Source: Prochlorococcus sp. AG-409-P01
GTDB taxonomy: Bacteria; Cyanobacteriota; Cyanobacteriia; PCC-6307; Cyanobiaceae
Length of the DNA: 39,510 nt
Assembly (NCBI GenBank): GCA_003215335.1
Contig: QCKM01000013.1
Coordinates: 1-39,510, forward strand
Reading direction: 5' to 3'
Part shown: piece after piece, positions 8,424 to 17,085 of the stretch
Numbering within the stretch: position 1 is the first letter of the stretch
How the letters are laid out: each line of letters opens with the position of its first letter
Translations under genes and position numbers: made by a program
The notes under the pieces: model-generated
Told to the model about the DNA's origin: nothing
Database searches by the model: none
What the model saw: the letters and a program-made list of their open reading frames with translations, nothing else

Positions 8424-10187
8424 TTAACTACTCATTATTCCAGTGCCTCTATGTATTATTCCTTCTTTTGGTTGCATGGTAACTACTTCTCCATTCCTTA
8501 AATCGTTGCTTGCATTTTCTACGTCAGTAATTAGAGAAACATTATATTTAATAGCAAAAGCACAGGCTAAACTTTCACTACCTTTTTCTTCTGTGATCAC
8601 GCCTGAAGAGTTTCTGATTGCGTCTTCGTAATTTGAATTACTCTTTTTGATAACCATAATTTCACCTGGTCTAAATAACTCGAGATCATTTTTAGAAAGA
8701 ATAACTCTTACTTTTCCACTAATTGTGTCATTACCTACTCCTAGGCCCCTTGCTAGAACTCCATTGACTATGCCGACTTTTACTAAATCTGTCGACCCAC
8801 TAACACCAGCAAGTGTTCCAGCTGTTTGGATGGCAAGATCACCTTCTTTTAGAAATCCCATCTCTTGAGCAACACCCATTGCAAGATTGAATGTTCCTGT
8901 TGTACTACTTTGATTGGGGATAACTATAGGAGTTACCCCCCAGGCCAACTGAAGTCTACAGGCTACAGACGTTTCACTTGTAATAGCAAGTATTGGTGTT
9001 GCGGGACGAAACTTGCTTACGTTATATGCTGTAGAACCTGACTTAGTTAATGGAATTATTGCTGCGGCATTTAATTGTCTGGCGATATTACTTACTGCAG
9101 CACTAATTGCATTTGGAATAGTGCATGACAAATAACTATCTATTGGTCTTTGTGGATAATCTCTTTCTATTCTTTTTGCAATAGTTGCCATTGTCTTTAC
9201 TGCCTCAACTGGGTACTCACCTACAGCTGTTTCATTTGAAAGCATCACAGCATCTGTTCCATCAAGAATTGCATTTGCAACATCGCTTACTTCTGCTCTT
9301 GTAGGTCTTTGGCTTGTTGCCATTGAGTCGAGCATTTGTGTGGCAGTAATTATTGGTATTCCAAGACTGTTTGACTTTCTTATAAGTTCTTTTTGTAGGA
9401 GAGGGACCTCTTCAGCTGGCATCTCTACTCCAAGATCCCCTCTTGCAACCATCACACCGTCACAGAGTGGAAGTATGGAATCTATTTGGTCAATAGCTTC
9501 AAATTTTTCAATTTTTGCAATTACTGGTGTGTTGCAACCATGTTTTTTTATTAACTCTCTTATCTCTTCCATATCTGATGGATTACGCACGAAGCTTAGA
9601 GCAATCCAATCAACTTCTTGCTTTAGTCCAAAGGCAAGATCGTTTCGATCTTTGTCAGTTAATGCTCTAACTGAAAGTTGTACATCTGGAAAATTTACGC
9701 CTTTATTATTTGATAGCAAACCGCCTACGGTTACTAAGCAATCTAGTCTCTGTTCTGTCTTGTCTACATGCTCTACGACCATTTCTACTCGGCCATCATC
9801 AAGAAGAATTCGACTACCTGTTACTACCTCATCAGTCAACTTCTTATATGTAACTGTTGCCGCATTTTGGTTGCATGGAATTTCTCTTGATGTGAGTTGA
9901 AATTTATCTTTTTCATTAAGTGTTATTGGCCCTTTCTCGAATCTTCCAAGCCGAATTTTTGGCCCTTGAAGATCTTGAAGGATCCCAATATTTGTCCCAA
10001 GTTCTTGCGAGACCTCTCTTATTGTGGCTATTCGAGCAGCATGTTCTTTATGGTCACCATGTGAGAAATTCAGACGAAATGTTGTAGCCCCAGCTTTGAT
10101 CAGTTGTTTGATCGTTTCTGGACTCTCTGTCGCTGGTCCAATCGTTGCGACAATCTTTGTTCTTCTTGTCAGATCTAAAGGGACCAT
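8424..10187 (-). CDS. pyk: pyruvate kinase with C-terminal swivel domain
   Basis: Pyruvate kinase converts phosphoenolpyruvate and ADP to pyruvate and ATP. The start at ATG 10187 (MVPLDLTRRTKI) is preferred because a GAGG ribosome site lies about 8 bases upstream; ATG 10205 would add six residues. The catalytic barrel contains RTKIVATIGPA, NFSHGDH, the catalytic lysine in IAKIEKFEAI, the metal-binding MVARGDLGVE and ITATQMLDSM. The alpha/beta C-domain follows. The last roughly 100 residues form an extra PEP-utilising-type swivel domain (GEIMVIKK ... ITEEKG) as in Bacillus pyruvate kinases. The position of the phospho-acceptor histidine is occupied by leucine, so this domain is probably not a phosphotransferase. 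The permease gene follows closely. Confidence 0.96.
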   Translation of the reverse strand: MVPLDLTRRTKIVATIGPATESPETIKQLIKAGATTFRLNFSHGDHKEHAARIATIREVSQELGTNIGILQDLQGPKIRLGRFEKGPITLNEKDKFQLTSREIPCNQNAATVTYKKLTDEVVTGSRILLDDGRVEMVVEHVDKTEQRLDCLVTVGGLLSNNKGVNFPDVQLSVRALTDKDRNDLAFGLKQEVDWIALSFVRNPSDMEEIRELIKKHGCNTPVIAKIEKFEAIDQIDSILPLCDGVMVARGDLGVEMPAEEVPLLQKELIRKSNSLGIPIITATQMLDSMATSQRPTRAEVSDVANAILDGTDAVMLSNETAVGEYPVEAVKTMATIAKRIERDYPQRPIDSYLSCTIPNAISAAVSNIARQLNAAAIIPLTKSGSTAYNVSKFRPATPILAITSETSVACRLQLAWGVTPIVIPNQSSTTGTFNLAMGVAQEMGFLKEGDLAIQTAGTLAGVSGSTDLVKVGIVNGVLARGLGVGNDTISGKVRVILSKNDLELFRPGEIMVIKKSNSNYEDAIRNSSGVITEEKGSESLACAFAIKYNVSLITDVENASNDLRNGEVVTMQPKEGIIHRGTGIMSS

Positions 10188-10265
10188 TAATGGCACCTCA
10201 TACATCGCGGAAAAAATACAATCTAAACCTCACAACTAACCATCCTTGAGACTTTAGACATTTTC

Positions 10266-10595
10266 ATGAACCTAAACGAATACCAGAAGGGTGCTCGCGC
10301 AACAGCAAGGTATCCAAATGTAGGGAACAACCCTATATACCCAACATTAGGGCTGTCAGGTGAATCAGGTGAGGTGGCTGACAAGGTCAAAAAGATCCTG
10401 CGAGATCGACAAGGCATTTTTGATGATGAATCTAGAAATGCCATAAAAATGGAGCTGGGTGATGTTCTTTGGTATGTAGCTCAACTCTCTAGTGAGCTTG
10501 GATTCAGTCTTGATGAAGTTGCAGATGCAAATTTGAAAAAGCTGGCAAGTAGATCAGCAAGGGGGCAAATTTCAGGGAGTGGTGACAATAGGTGA
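10266..10595 (+). CDS. MazG-like nucleotide pyrophosphohydrolase
   Basis: This 109-residue protein has the all-alpha NTP pyrophosphohydrolase (MazG-like) fold. It starts MNLNEYQKGARATARYP and shows the metal-binding helices: ESGEVADKVKK (an ExxE/D-type motif, about 36-46) and the second acidic motif MELGDVLWYVAQL (about 65-77). Such enzymes hydrolyse (d)NTPs to monophosphates and pyrophosphate, typically for nucleotide-pool housecleaning; the real substrate is unknown. It is a single-domain form, much shorter than the two-domain E. coli MazG. It is divergent from pyk and sits about 80 bases from the convergent yggT-like gene. Confidence 0.88.
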   Translation: MNLNEYQKGARATARYPNVGNNPIYPTLGLSGESGEVADKVKKILRDRQGIFDDESRNAIKMELGDVLWYVAQLSSELGFSLDEVADANLKKLASRSARGQISGSGDNR

Positions 10596-10677
10596 ATGCA
10601 ATCTAAAAACTATTCTGTCTTAGAGCTTTCTATCTTTAACCACAAGAGGTTGTAGCTGATCACTCAAATTTGATTTG

Positions 10678-10977
10678 CTAGCTGTAATAGCTCATTGAGT
10701 CACTAAATACAGCAACGCTTGCACTGGTAAGTACCTGTTGGAGGAGATTCAATGCAACAAACGCAAGGATTGCTGATAAGTCCAATCCTCCTAGGGGAGG
10801 AATTAACCCACGGAAAACATTTAAATAGGGATCTGTTATTGAACTGACAGTACTTAAAACTGGATTGGACCAGTCAAGATTGGGGAACCAACTTAAGAGG
10901 ACTCGAACAATAAGCACGAGTGAGTAGATCTCAAGGGTTTGGGCAAGTACCTGGAGCAATGTCGCAAGAATTTCCAT
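10678..10977 (-). CDS. YggT family membrane protein (Ycf19-like)
   Basis: This 99-residue integral membrane protein has the YggT/Ycf19 pattern: a first hydrophobic hairpin region (about 4-31), the conserved RVLLSWFPN and ITDPYLNVFRGLIPP motifs, and a second hydrophobic segment (about 67-91). The family is linked in bacteria and plastids to membrane organisation (cell-division-site or thylakoid nucleoid distribution), with no enzymatic activity known. It starts 24 bases after the scpB stop on the same strand and is most likely the last gene of an ilvA-scpB-yggT operon. Association with a chromosome-segregation gene fits a structural role. Confidence 0.88.
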   Translation of the reverse strand: MEILATLLQVLAQTLEIYSLVLIVRVLLSWFPNLDWSNPVLSTVSSITDPYLNVFRGLIPPLGGLDLSAILAFVALNLLQQVLTSASVAVFSDSMSYYS

Positions 10978-11001
10978 GGTTTGAAAATTAGCCTTTTAAC
11001 T

Positions 11002-11535
11002 CTATGCAGCTTGTTTGGATTCAGGTTGACCTAAATCTGGTAAAACTGAAAAAGTTCTATGAAATTTCTCTGAAAGGGTAAGCCAATATGACCTCCCTTC
11101 ACTTTGTCTTTTTCTTTCGATAAAATTCTCTTGAAGCAGATCTTTTATGTGTTCGTAGGCCCCTGACCCTCGAATATCAACCAACTCTGACTGAAGGATC
11201 CTTTTTTTTAATGCAATGGTTGCAAGGGTTCTGAGTGTTGCCGTTGAAAGATTTACTGGTAGTAAATTCTGTACAAGCTCTCCAAGTCCCGGCCTCAATT
11301 GGAGGCTGTAACGACCTTTGTTTTCTTGAACATCGAGGGCGGTATCCCGTTGTGCGTAACTAGCGGTTAGAGCCAGAAGAGCTTCTTCAACTTTTGATTG
11401 AGTTGTCCCAGCATGGTCCGAAAGTTCTAAAAGCGATAAAGGACGTCCTTTTAAATAAAGGATTGCTTCAAGGCGGGCTGGAAGTGAAATAGTCGTTTCC
11501 TCATCCTGGTACTTAGTTGAGGATTCGGTGGCCAT
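11002..11535 (-). CDS. scpB: segregation and condensation protein B (ScpB)
   Basis: ScpB is a winged-helix dimer that with ScpA forms the kleisin subcomplex of the SMC condensin. The start ATG 11535 (MATESSTKYQ) is chosen because AGGAGG lies 8 bases upstream; a longer frame from 11589 would overlap ilvA by 26 bases. The protein is 177 residues, with the typical ARLEAILYLKGRPLS opening, the winged-helix region around STATLRTLATIALKKRI and the IRGSGAYEHIKDLLQENFI segment. scpA is not in the window. The gene follows ilvA by 28 bases and precedes the YggT-like gene. Confidence 0.92.
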   Translation of the reverse strand: MATESSTKYQDEETTISLPARLEAILYLKGRPLSLLELSDHAGTTQSKVEEALLALTASYAQRDTALDVQENKGRYSLQLRPGLGELVQNLLPVNLSTATLRTLATIALKKRILQSELVDIRGSGAYEHIKDLLQENFIERKRQSEGRSYWLTLSEKFHRTFSVLPDLGQPESKQAA

Positions 11536-11563
11536 AACTGGGCCTCCTGTTGGATACGTCAAG

Positions 11564-13117
11564 TTAACGCGATCCGCCTGACTGTGCACCTAGAAATAAT
11601 TCGTAAGCAGGATTACCAGTTTCTTCCCAGCTTGGATAACCAAGATTTTCAAGAAAGTTATTCCATGCACTCATTTCGTTATCAGGGACTAGCACACCAA
11701 CAACGATTCGACCAATATCTGCCCCATGATTTCGATAGTGAAAAATACTGATACTCCATTCAGGAAGTAGAGCATTTACAAAAGACATAAGAGCACCAGG
11801 TCTTTCGGGAAATTCAAATCGATATAGAAGTTCCTTCAATCCTTGTTTGTATTGATTTCCACAAGAAGCTGGAAGCCTTCCTCCGACCATATGTCTTAGA
11901 TGGACTTTGGCTAATTCGTCTTGACTCAGATCTAAGCATTTGAACCCTTTACTTTGTAGTGAATGGAGAAAATCAACACGGTCTATCTTCCCTTCTACTT
12001 GAACACCCATAAATATATGGGCCAATGAACTGTCAGCCATCCTGTAACTGAATTCTGTGAGGCTCCTGTTCCCTAACGCTATGCACAACTTTCTAAGGCT
12101 TCCAGCTTGCTCTGGAAGCTGTATTGCGAGCATTGCCTCTCTCTCTTCGCCTATTTCTGCTCGTTCTGCCACAAATCGCAGCCTGTCAAAATTCATATTT
12201 GCCCCACAAGCCACAGCTACAAGACTCTTATTTTTTAGCTTTCGTTTTGATATATCTGCTTTCATGCCAGCAATTGCTAGTGCTCCAGCAGGCTCAAGAA
12301 TTGAACGGGTATCTTCAAATACATCTTTAATTGCCGCACATATTTCATCAGTACAAACAGAAATCATTGAATCAACATATTTTTGTGCCAAAGAAAATGT
12401 ATTTTCCCCTACTTGTCTTACAGCCACACCATCTGCAAAAAGTCCAACATTCGATAGTTCAACTCTCTCACCTGACTTGAGGGATTGACTCATTGCACAT
12501 GCATCTGTGGGTTCTACACCAATAATCTCTACTTCTGGCCAGAGACTTTTAACGTATGCGGCAATTCCACCAATAAGACCACCTCCTCCAACTGCTACAT
12601 AAATTGCATCAGGAGCTTTCTTGCATTGTCGAAGTATTTCCATGCCAATAGTTCCTTGCCCTGCAATAACTTCAGGGTCGTCAAATGGATGAATAAAAGT
12701 CAGACCATTTATCTGACTAAGCCTTATTGCCTCCTGGTATGACTCGTCATACGTATCTCCATGGAGGAAAACATCAGCTTGCAATGATTTAACTGCCCTT
12801 ATCTTCATTTCTGGTGTTGTCATGGGCATCACTATTGCCGCTCTGCAATTGAGGTGAGATGCACTCAAAGCCACCCCTTGTGCATGATTACCTGCGCTAG
12901 AAGCAATCACCCCTCTAGAAAGCTCTTCCTGGCTGAGTTGAGCCATTCGGTTGTATGCACCACGAAGTTTGAATGAAAAGACTGGTTGGAGGTCTTCCCT
13001 TTTAAGCAAAATTTGATTGTCCAGTCTTTTGCTTAAATTTGTTGCATATTCAAGAGGTGTAACCTCGGCCACGTCATAAACGCGAGCTCTCAAAATCCGT
13101 TGTAAATAATCGTCCAT
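11564..13117 (-). CDS. ilvA: threonine ammonia-lyase (biosynthetic)
   Basis: IlvA deaminates threonine to 2-oxobutanoate, the committed step of isoleucine synthesis. The 517-residue length and architecture match the biosynthetic, feedback-regulated form: a fold-type II PLP domain (residues 1 to about 320) with the Schiff-base lysine K50 in SFKLRGAYNRM, SSAGNHAQGVA and the phosphate-binding glycine loop VGGGGLIGG, followed by two ACT-like regulatory domains (about 325-400 and 420-505) expected to sense isoleucine and valine. It starts at ATG 13117, divergent from dxs with about 120 bases between the two starts. It leads an apparent operon with scpB and the YggT-like gene. Confidence 0.96.
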   Translation of the reverse strand: MDDYLQRILRARVYDVAEVTPLEYATNLSKRLDNQILLKREDLQPVFSFKLRGAYNRMAQLSQEELSRGVIASSAGNHAQGVALSASHLNCRAAIVMPMTTPEMKIRAVKSLQADVFLHGDTYDESYQEAIRLSQINGLTFIHPFDDPEVIAGQGTIGMEILRQCKKAPDAIYVAVGGGGLIGGIAAYVKSLWPEVEIIGVEPTDACAMSQSLKSGERVELSNVGLFADGVAVRQVGENTFSLAQKYVDSMISVCTDEICAAIKDVFEDTRSILEPAGALAIAGMKADISKRKLKNKSLVAVACGANMNFDRLRFVAERAEIGEEREAMLAIQLPEQAGSLRKLCIALGNRSLTEFSYRMADSSLAHIFMGVQVEGKIDRVDFLHSLQSKGFKCLDLSQDELAKVHLRHMVGGRLPASCGNQYKQGLKELLYRFEFPERPGALMSFVNALLPEWSISIFHYRNHGADIGRIVVGVLVPDNEMSAWNNFLENLGYPSWEETGNPAYELFLGAQSGGSR

Positions 13118-13237
13118 TAGGCCATTGTGGCAATTTTTGGGATTGGTCTTTTTTCAAATTTGATGGTCTATTAGAGATTGTTTCCAACGATCTTTGGCTA
13201 AAAAGCCCTAGATTGTCGAAATAGGTTGCGGACGGGC

Positions 13238-15172
13238 ATGCGTCTAAGTGAGTTATCCCATCCAAATCAGCTTCATGGGCTGAGTATCTCTGAGCTGGAG
13301 GATATCGCTTGTCAGATCCGAGAGCGACATCTTCAGGTTGTGTCTACCAGTGGTGGGCATTTGGGTCCTGGACTAGGTGTAGTTGAACTGACAATTGCTC
13401 TTTATCAGACTCTTGATTTAGATCATGACAGGGTTGTTTGGGATGTTGGTCATCAGGCTTATCCTCACAAACTCCTCACTGGGCGATATGAAAATTTCGA
13501 CACTTTGCGCCAACAGAAAGGAGTAGCGGGTTATCTAAAAAGAGCAGAAAGTACTTTTGACCATTTTGGGGCTGGTCATGCAAGTACCTCGATATCTGCA
13601 GCACTTGGCATGGCTTTAGGTCGTGATCAAAGAGGTGAAGATTTCAAGTGCGTTGCAGTAATTGGAGATGGGGCTCTTACTGGCGGAATGGCCTTGGAGG
13701 CAATAAATCACGCTGGTCATCTTCCTGATACGCCCTTCCTAGTTGTATTGAATGACAATGACATGTCCATTTCTCCTCCTGTAGGAGCCTTGTCCACTTA
13801 TTTGAATCGGATGCGCCATAGCGCTCCTGTGCAATTTCTTTCAGACAGTGTGCAGGAGAGTGTCAAAAATTTGCCTTTTATGGGTGGAGAACTGCCTCCG
13901 GAGTTGAAATCATTAAAGGGAAGTATGAGGCGGCTAGCAGTTCCAAAAGTTGGAGCTGTCTTTGAAGAGCTTGGTTTTACTTATATGGGACCAATAGATG
14001 GACACGATATTGCTGAATTGATCAGGACATTCCATGTTGCCCACAAAGTTGGAGGACCTGTATTAGTTCATGTTGTGACAACAAAAGGAAAGGGTTATCC
14101 ATATGCTGAAGCTGATCAGGTTGGTTATCATGCACAGTCAGCATTTGATCTCACTACAGGAAAATCATTTCCTTCCAAAACTCCCAAACCTCCCAGTTAC
14201 AGCAAAGTATTCGGCCAAACCCTAGTCAAAATATGTGAGCAAGATAGTCGTGTTATTGGAATTACGGCTGCTATGGCTACAGGTACTGGCTTGGATCTAC
14301 TTCAAAAGGCTGTACCTAAACAATATGTTGATGTTGGTATAGCAGAGCAACATGCAGTAACTCTTGCTGCAGGAATGGCTTGTGAAGGTATGAGACCGGT
14401 ATGTGCTATCTACAGCACATTTTTACAACGTGCATATGATCAATTAATTCATGATGTTGGCATCCAAAAACTCCCTGTAACTTTTGTTTTAGACCGTGCT
14501 GGCATTGTTGGTGCTGATGGGCCCACACACCAAGGTCAATACGATATAAGTTATTTAAGAGCCGTTCCTAACTTTACAGTTATGGCTCCAAAAGATGAGT
14601 CTGAACTACAAAGAATGTTGGTCACATGTTTGGAACATGATGGACCAGCTGCTCTTCGCATTCCTCGGGGTTCTGGAGAAGGGGTAGCTCTTATAGAAGA
14701 AGGATGGGAGGCATTAAAAATTGGTCGTGGAGAACTTCTTTCTGAAGGTGATGACTTATTAATAGTTGCTTATGGTTCTATGGTTTACCCAGCGTTAGAA
14801 ACAGCAAAACTTTTAGAAAAAACAGGTCTTAGATCAACTGTAATAAATGCACGTTTCTTAAGACCTTTAGACCAAGCATTGATACACCCTTTGGCTAGAC
14901 GCATTGGTAAAGTTATCACTATGGAAGAGGGTGCTCTTGCTGGTGGTTTTGGTTCAGCTGTTGTCGAATCTTTGTCTGATCAGGATTTACTTGTGCCAAT
15001 ACTAAGGATAGGCATACCTGATCAACTTGTTGATCATGCAAGCCCTAACCAAAGCAAGGAAGCTCTGGGCCTGACGCCCTCTCAAATGGCAGAAAAAATT
15101 ATAGAAAGATTCGGTATATCTGTTACAAAAACTTTAATCAGTAAGTCAGAAGAACAGACGCTACAGTCTTAA
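13238..15172 (+). CDS. dxs: 1-deoxy-D-xylulose-5-phosphate synthase
   Basis: DXS condenses pyruvate with glyceraldehyde-3-phosphate, the first and flux-controlling step of the MEP isoprenoid pathway that feeds carotenoids, chlorophyll phytol and quinones. ATG 13238 ([12 protein letters not shown]) gives the usual N-terminus and 644 residues; a TTG at 13226 is also in frame. Recognisable parts are [28 protein letters not shown], the thiamine-diphosphate motif [18 protein letters not shown], and the transketolase-type catalytic glutamate in [15 protein letters not shown], with the C-terminal domain complete. The stop is 5 bases before the start of the FAD oxidoreductase, so these two genes are surely cotranscribed. 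Confidence 0.97.
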   Translation: MRLSELSHPNQLHGLSISELEDIACQIRERHLQVVSTSGGHLGPGLGVVELTIALYQTLDLDHDRVVWDVGHQAYPHKLLTGRYENFDTLRQQKGVAGYLKRAESTFDHFGAGHASTSISAALGMALGRDQRGEDFKCVAVIGDGALTGGMALEAINHAGHLPDTPFLVVLNDNDMSISPPVGALSTYLNRMRHSAPVQFLSDSVQESVKNLPFMGGELPPELKSLKGSMRRLAVPKVGAVFEELGFTYMGPIDGHDIAELIRTFHVAHKVGGPVLVHVVTTKGKGYPYAEADQVGYHAQSAFDLTTGKSFPSKTPKPPSYSKVFGQTLVKICEQDSRVIGITAAMATGTGLDLLQKAVPKQYVDVGIAEQHAVTLAAGMACEGMRPVCAIYSTFLQRAYDQLIHDVGIQKLPVTFVLDRAGIVGADGPTHQGQYDISYLRAVPNFTVMAPKDESELQRMLVTCLEHDGPAALRIPRGSGEGVALIEEGWEALKIGRGELLSEGDDLLIVAYGSMVYPALETAKLLEKTGLRSTVINARFLRPLDQALIHPLARRIGKVITMEEGALAGGFGSAVVESLSDQDLLVPILRIGIPDQLVDHASPNQSKEALGLTPSQMAEKIIERFGISVTKTLISKSEEQTLQS

Positions 15173-15177
15173 AAGAA

Positions 15178-16395
15178 GTGTCAATTTTAATAGTTGGAGC
15201 TGGTCCGGCAGGCTCTAGGTTGGCAAAAAATTTATCGACTCTAGGTTTGAGAGTTACATTAATTGATAAATTATCTGGTCCAGATGAACATTCATTTTCA
15301 AGTGCAGCATTGCCACTCGATGCAATAGAAGAATTGAAAATACCTAGTGATTCTATATCTGCTTTTACAAGTTCTTGGCAGATATTTGGACCAGATCTTA
15401 AAAAATATGAGTGGACAAGTGATAAAAATATAGCAGCGGTTCTTGATTTTGGAATATTAAGACAAAAGCTTTGGTCTGACGCTTTAAATGCTGGTGTTGC
15501 GTTACTTATTGGCTGTCGAGCTTCATTAATTCAGATGCTCAACAATTCAGTAGTTGTTAAACTATCTTTTAAGTCAGGGGAAATTTTACAAAAAGAATTT
15601 AGTTGGGTTGTTGATGCTACTGGCTTTAGCCGTTCTTTTATTGGTCTTCCGAGAAATAAACAGACTTTTAAAAAGAGCAAGCTTTTAAGAGGCGAAGGGC
15701 TTGAATTGATAATAAAACCAAACCAATTAACTCCAAATGATTGGAATAGGAGCCTTACCTTTTTTTTGGGAACTAAATGGATTGAACATGGTTATGGATG
15801 GATATTTCCTATGTCTAATGATCGATTAAAAATAGGAGTATGTAGGCTTTCTCCTGTTTCTAAAAGTAAGCTAAAGCCTCTTCGACTTTATCTAGACAGA
15901 CTGATTAAAAACAATGGTCTGGATGAATTTGATGTTATAGATAAACATGGAGGAGTTCTCAGCAGCACGATAGAGAGGAATGAAGATCATTTCAACGGGC
16001 GCATTATTGCTGTTGGTGATGCTGTAAGCACCGCAAATTTACTTGGTGGTGAAGGAATCAGGTACGCAATTATTAGTGCTGAGATACTCTCGTTAATACT
16101 TTATAAACTCTGCAAGCACCCCTCATCTGGTGAGATTGGCATTCAAAAAAAATTTTTAAAGCAATATGAGAAGAACTTGAAAAGGAAATTAGGATGGCGC
16201 TGGCCAATAACAGGACGTCTTGCGAAAAGGACTTGGTGGGGCCTGAAAAATGAGAAAGCGGATATGAGGCTAAAAAAATTGATTAATGGCTTGCATGAAA
16301 AAGCGAGCGCTGATGATATCAGCGCTCTGCTTTTCAAATATCGCTTTGAGCGATATGGGTTTCGTTTATTGCCTTATCTGATGGGGGTGCGTTGA
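15178..16395 (+). CDS. FAD-dependent oxidoreductase, geranylgeranyl reductase/lycopene cyclase-like superfamily
   Basis: This 405-residue flavoprotein has a GTG start 5 bases after the dxs stop. The N-terminal Rossmann motif is ILIVGAGPAGSRLAKNL, with the ribose-binding acidic residue in VTLIDK. A second FAD motif, RIIAVGDAVSTANLLGGEGIRYAI, lies at about 280-303, and WVVDATGFSRS is the typical mid-domain element. This arrangement fits the PHBH-like group that includes geranylgeranyl reductases and lycopene cyclases. The sequence is not close enough to ChlP, CrtL or CruA for me to name it. Coupling to dxs suggests an isoprenoid or quinone substrate, which is inference. The 3' end of the gene contains two strong inverted repeats that may serve as the terminator of psaK on the other strand. 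Confidence 0.85.
   Translation: MSILIVGAGPAGSRLAKNLSTLGLRVTLIDKLSGPDEHSFSSAALPLDAIEELKIPSDSISAFTSSWQIFGPDLKKYEWTSDKNIAAVLDFGILRQKLWSDALNAGVALLIGCRASLIQMLNNSVVVKLSFKSGEILQKEFSWVVDATGFSRSFIGLPRNKQTFKKSKLLRGEGLELIIKPNQLTPNDWNRSLTFFLGTKWIEHGYGWIFPMSNDRLKIGVCRLSPVSKSKLKPLRLYLDRLIKNNGLDEFDVIDKHGGVLSSTIERNEDHFNGRIIAVGDAVSTANLLGGEGIRYAIISAEILSLILYKLCKHPSSGEIGIQKKFLKQYEKNLKRKLGWRWPITGRLAKRTWWGLKNEKADMRLKKLINGLHEKASADDISALLFKYRFERYGFRLLPYLMGVR
16298..16334 (-). terminator. candidate psaK terminator inside the convergent gene
   Basis: A perfect 10-bp inverted repeat, GAGCGCTGAT (16305-16314) / ATCAGCGCTC (16318-16327) with a 3-base loop, is extended by AAAAGC (16299-16304) / GCTTTT (16329-16334) across one bulged base. 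Read on the minus strand the stem ends GCTCGCTTTTTC, giving a GC-rich hairpin plus T5 about 85 bases beyond the psaK stop, as expected for an intrinsic terminator. It lies wholly within the coding region of the oxidoreductase on the plus strand. Confidence 0.55.
16338..16356. repeat. perfect 8-bp inverted repeat with 3-base loop
   Basis: ATATCGCT (16338-16345) and AGCGATAT (16349-16356) form a perfect hairpin with loop TTG only 3 bases beyond the preceding stem. It is coding sequence on the plus strand (residues KYRFERYG). It could assist termination of either convergent transcript or protect a 3' end. Confidence 0.5.
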
Positions 16396-16418
16396 GGAGT
16401 AGGGAACCTCATCCCCAT
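16381..16418. terminator. imperfect hairpin at the convergent gene ends
   Basis: ATGGGG (16381-16386) and CCCCAT (16113 offset: 16413-16418) bracket an inner GAGG (16394-16397) / CCTC (16407-16410) pair, spanning the oxidoreductase stop at 16393-16395 and reaching the psaK stop. The inner loop and asymmetry make it a modest structure, and no T-run follows on the plus strand. It may contribute to bidirectional termination together with the two hairpins just upstream. Confidence 0.25.
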
Positions 16419-16679
16419 TCAGAGAACGCCACGAGCAGCAAGGCCAAGAATCGTGCCTATGCCTAATACATGTCCTAAGCAGTTTGCAGCAACTACAGAA
16501 GCATGACTCATGCCGCCAAAGTACTGGGCATTAGGAATTTCAAAACCCTCATTGGGTTTAGCGATGTTGGCCCTGGCAATGGCATAGGCGAGAACGTTGC
16601 ATGCAATCATCACCATTGCCACCTTTGGTGACCAGGTGAATGTGGCTGGGTCAGCTGCAGCCAGGAGGGTTGTCATCAT
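16419..16679 (-). CDS. psaK: photosystem I reaction centre subunit PsaK
   Basis: PsaK is a two-helix peripheral subunit of photosystem I in the thylakoid membrane, involved in chlorophyll binding and antenna/trimer contacts. The 86-residue protein has a short alanine-rich N-terminus (MMTTLLAAADPATFTWSP) typical of cyanobacterial PsaK leaders, a first helix (about 20-38, VAMVMIACNVLAYAIARANI), a charged stromal loop (KPNEGFEIP), and a second helix (about 60-84) with the conserved ASVVAANCLGHVLG motif. Either of two adjacent ATG codons (16679 or 16676) may be used. It is transcribed alone; the strong hairpin at 16298-16334 is its likely terminator. Confidence 0.95.
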   Translation of the reverse strand: MMTTLLAAADPATFTWSPKVAMVMIACNVLAYAIARANIAKPNEGFEIPNAQYFGGMSHASVVAANCLGHVLGIGTILGLAARGVL

Positions 16680-16746
16680 GGAACCACGGAAGTGACAATT
16701 TATTTTCCTAGATTAATGGCAGATGCCTACAGATAATTACTGCCTC

Positions 16747-17085
16747 TTAAGAGTTATTCACCACACTTTTTTGATAAAACCGCAGAAATCCCAGCACCAC
16801 AAGCGCATCACTCAGTGTCAGAAAGGCTTCTGCCGCTCCATGTAGTGGGTCAACGTCAGTCAGCTCACCACCATAAATCTGCTTGGCAACTATCGCAAAA
16901 ATTATCGTCATCAATACAAAAAGCAGCGTAAGCCTGAAGCCAAGCAGCGAGACTTTGGGTATTGACTCACTTTTCTGGGCCCAATACAGAAAAACTAGGT
17001 ATGGGAATAGAGAAAGTACAAAAAATGGTGAAGGGTCAACGTTGTTTAGAAATTCCCATAAAGATGTTGCCGTTTCATGAATCAT
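16747..17085 (-). CDS. DUF3593 family membrane protein
   Basis: This 112-residue protein has three or four hydrophobic segments (about 20-37, 48-68, 84-103). The opening NVDPSPFFVLSLFPYLVFLYWA and the GGELTDVDPLHGAAEAFLTLSDALVVLGF segment match the cyanobacterial/plastid DUF3593 family. No biochemical function is established. Its start overlaps the stop of the upstream DUF2499 gene in an ATGA (17082-17085), so translation is coupled, and the two families are found side by side in other cyanobacteria and in plants. A role as a two-protein complex in thylakoids is inference. Confidence 0.85.
   Translation of the reverse strand: MIHETATSLWEFLNNVDPSPFFVLSLFPYLVFLYWAQKSESIPKVSLLGFRLTLLFVLMTIIFAIVAKQIYGGELTDVDPLHGAAEAFLTLSDALVVLGFLRFYQKSVVNNS

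Noticed and set aside
9340-9900. Plus-strand frame of 186 residues inside pyk
   Set aside because: It is antisense to the pyruvate kinase core; no motif and serine-rich composition.
12057-12742. Several plus-strand frames inside ilvA
   Set aside because: They are antisense to the conserved ilvA catalytic and regulatory regions and have no protein-like features.
16143-16337. Minus-strand frame in the end of the oxidoreductase gene
   Set aside because: Its open length follows from the lysine-rich plus-strand code, and the region is better explained by the inverted repeats.
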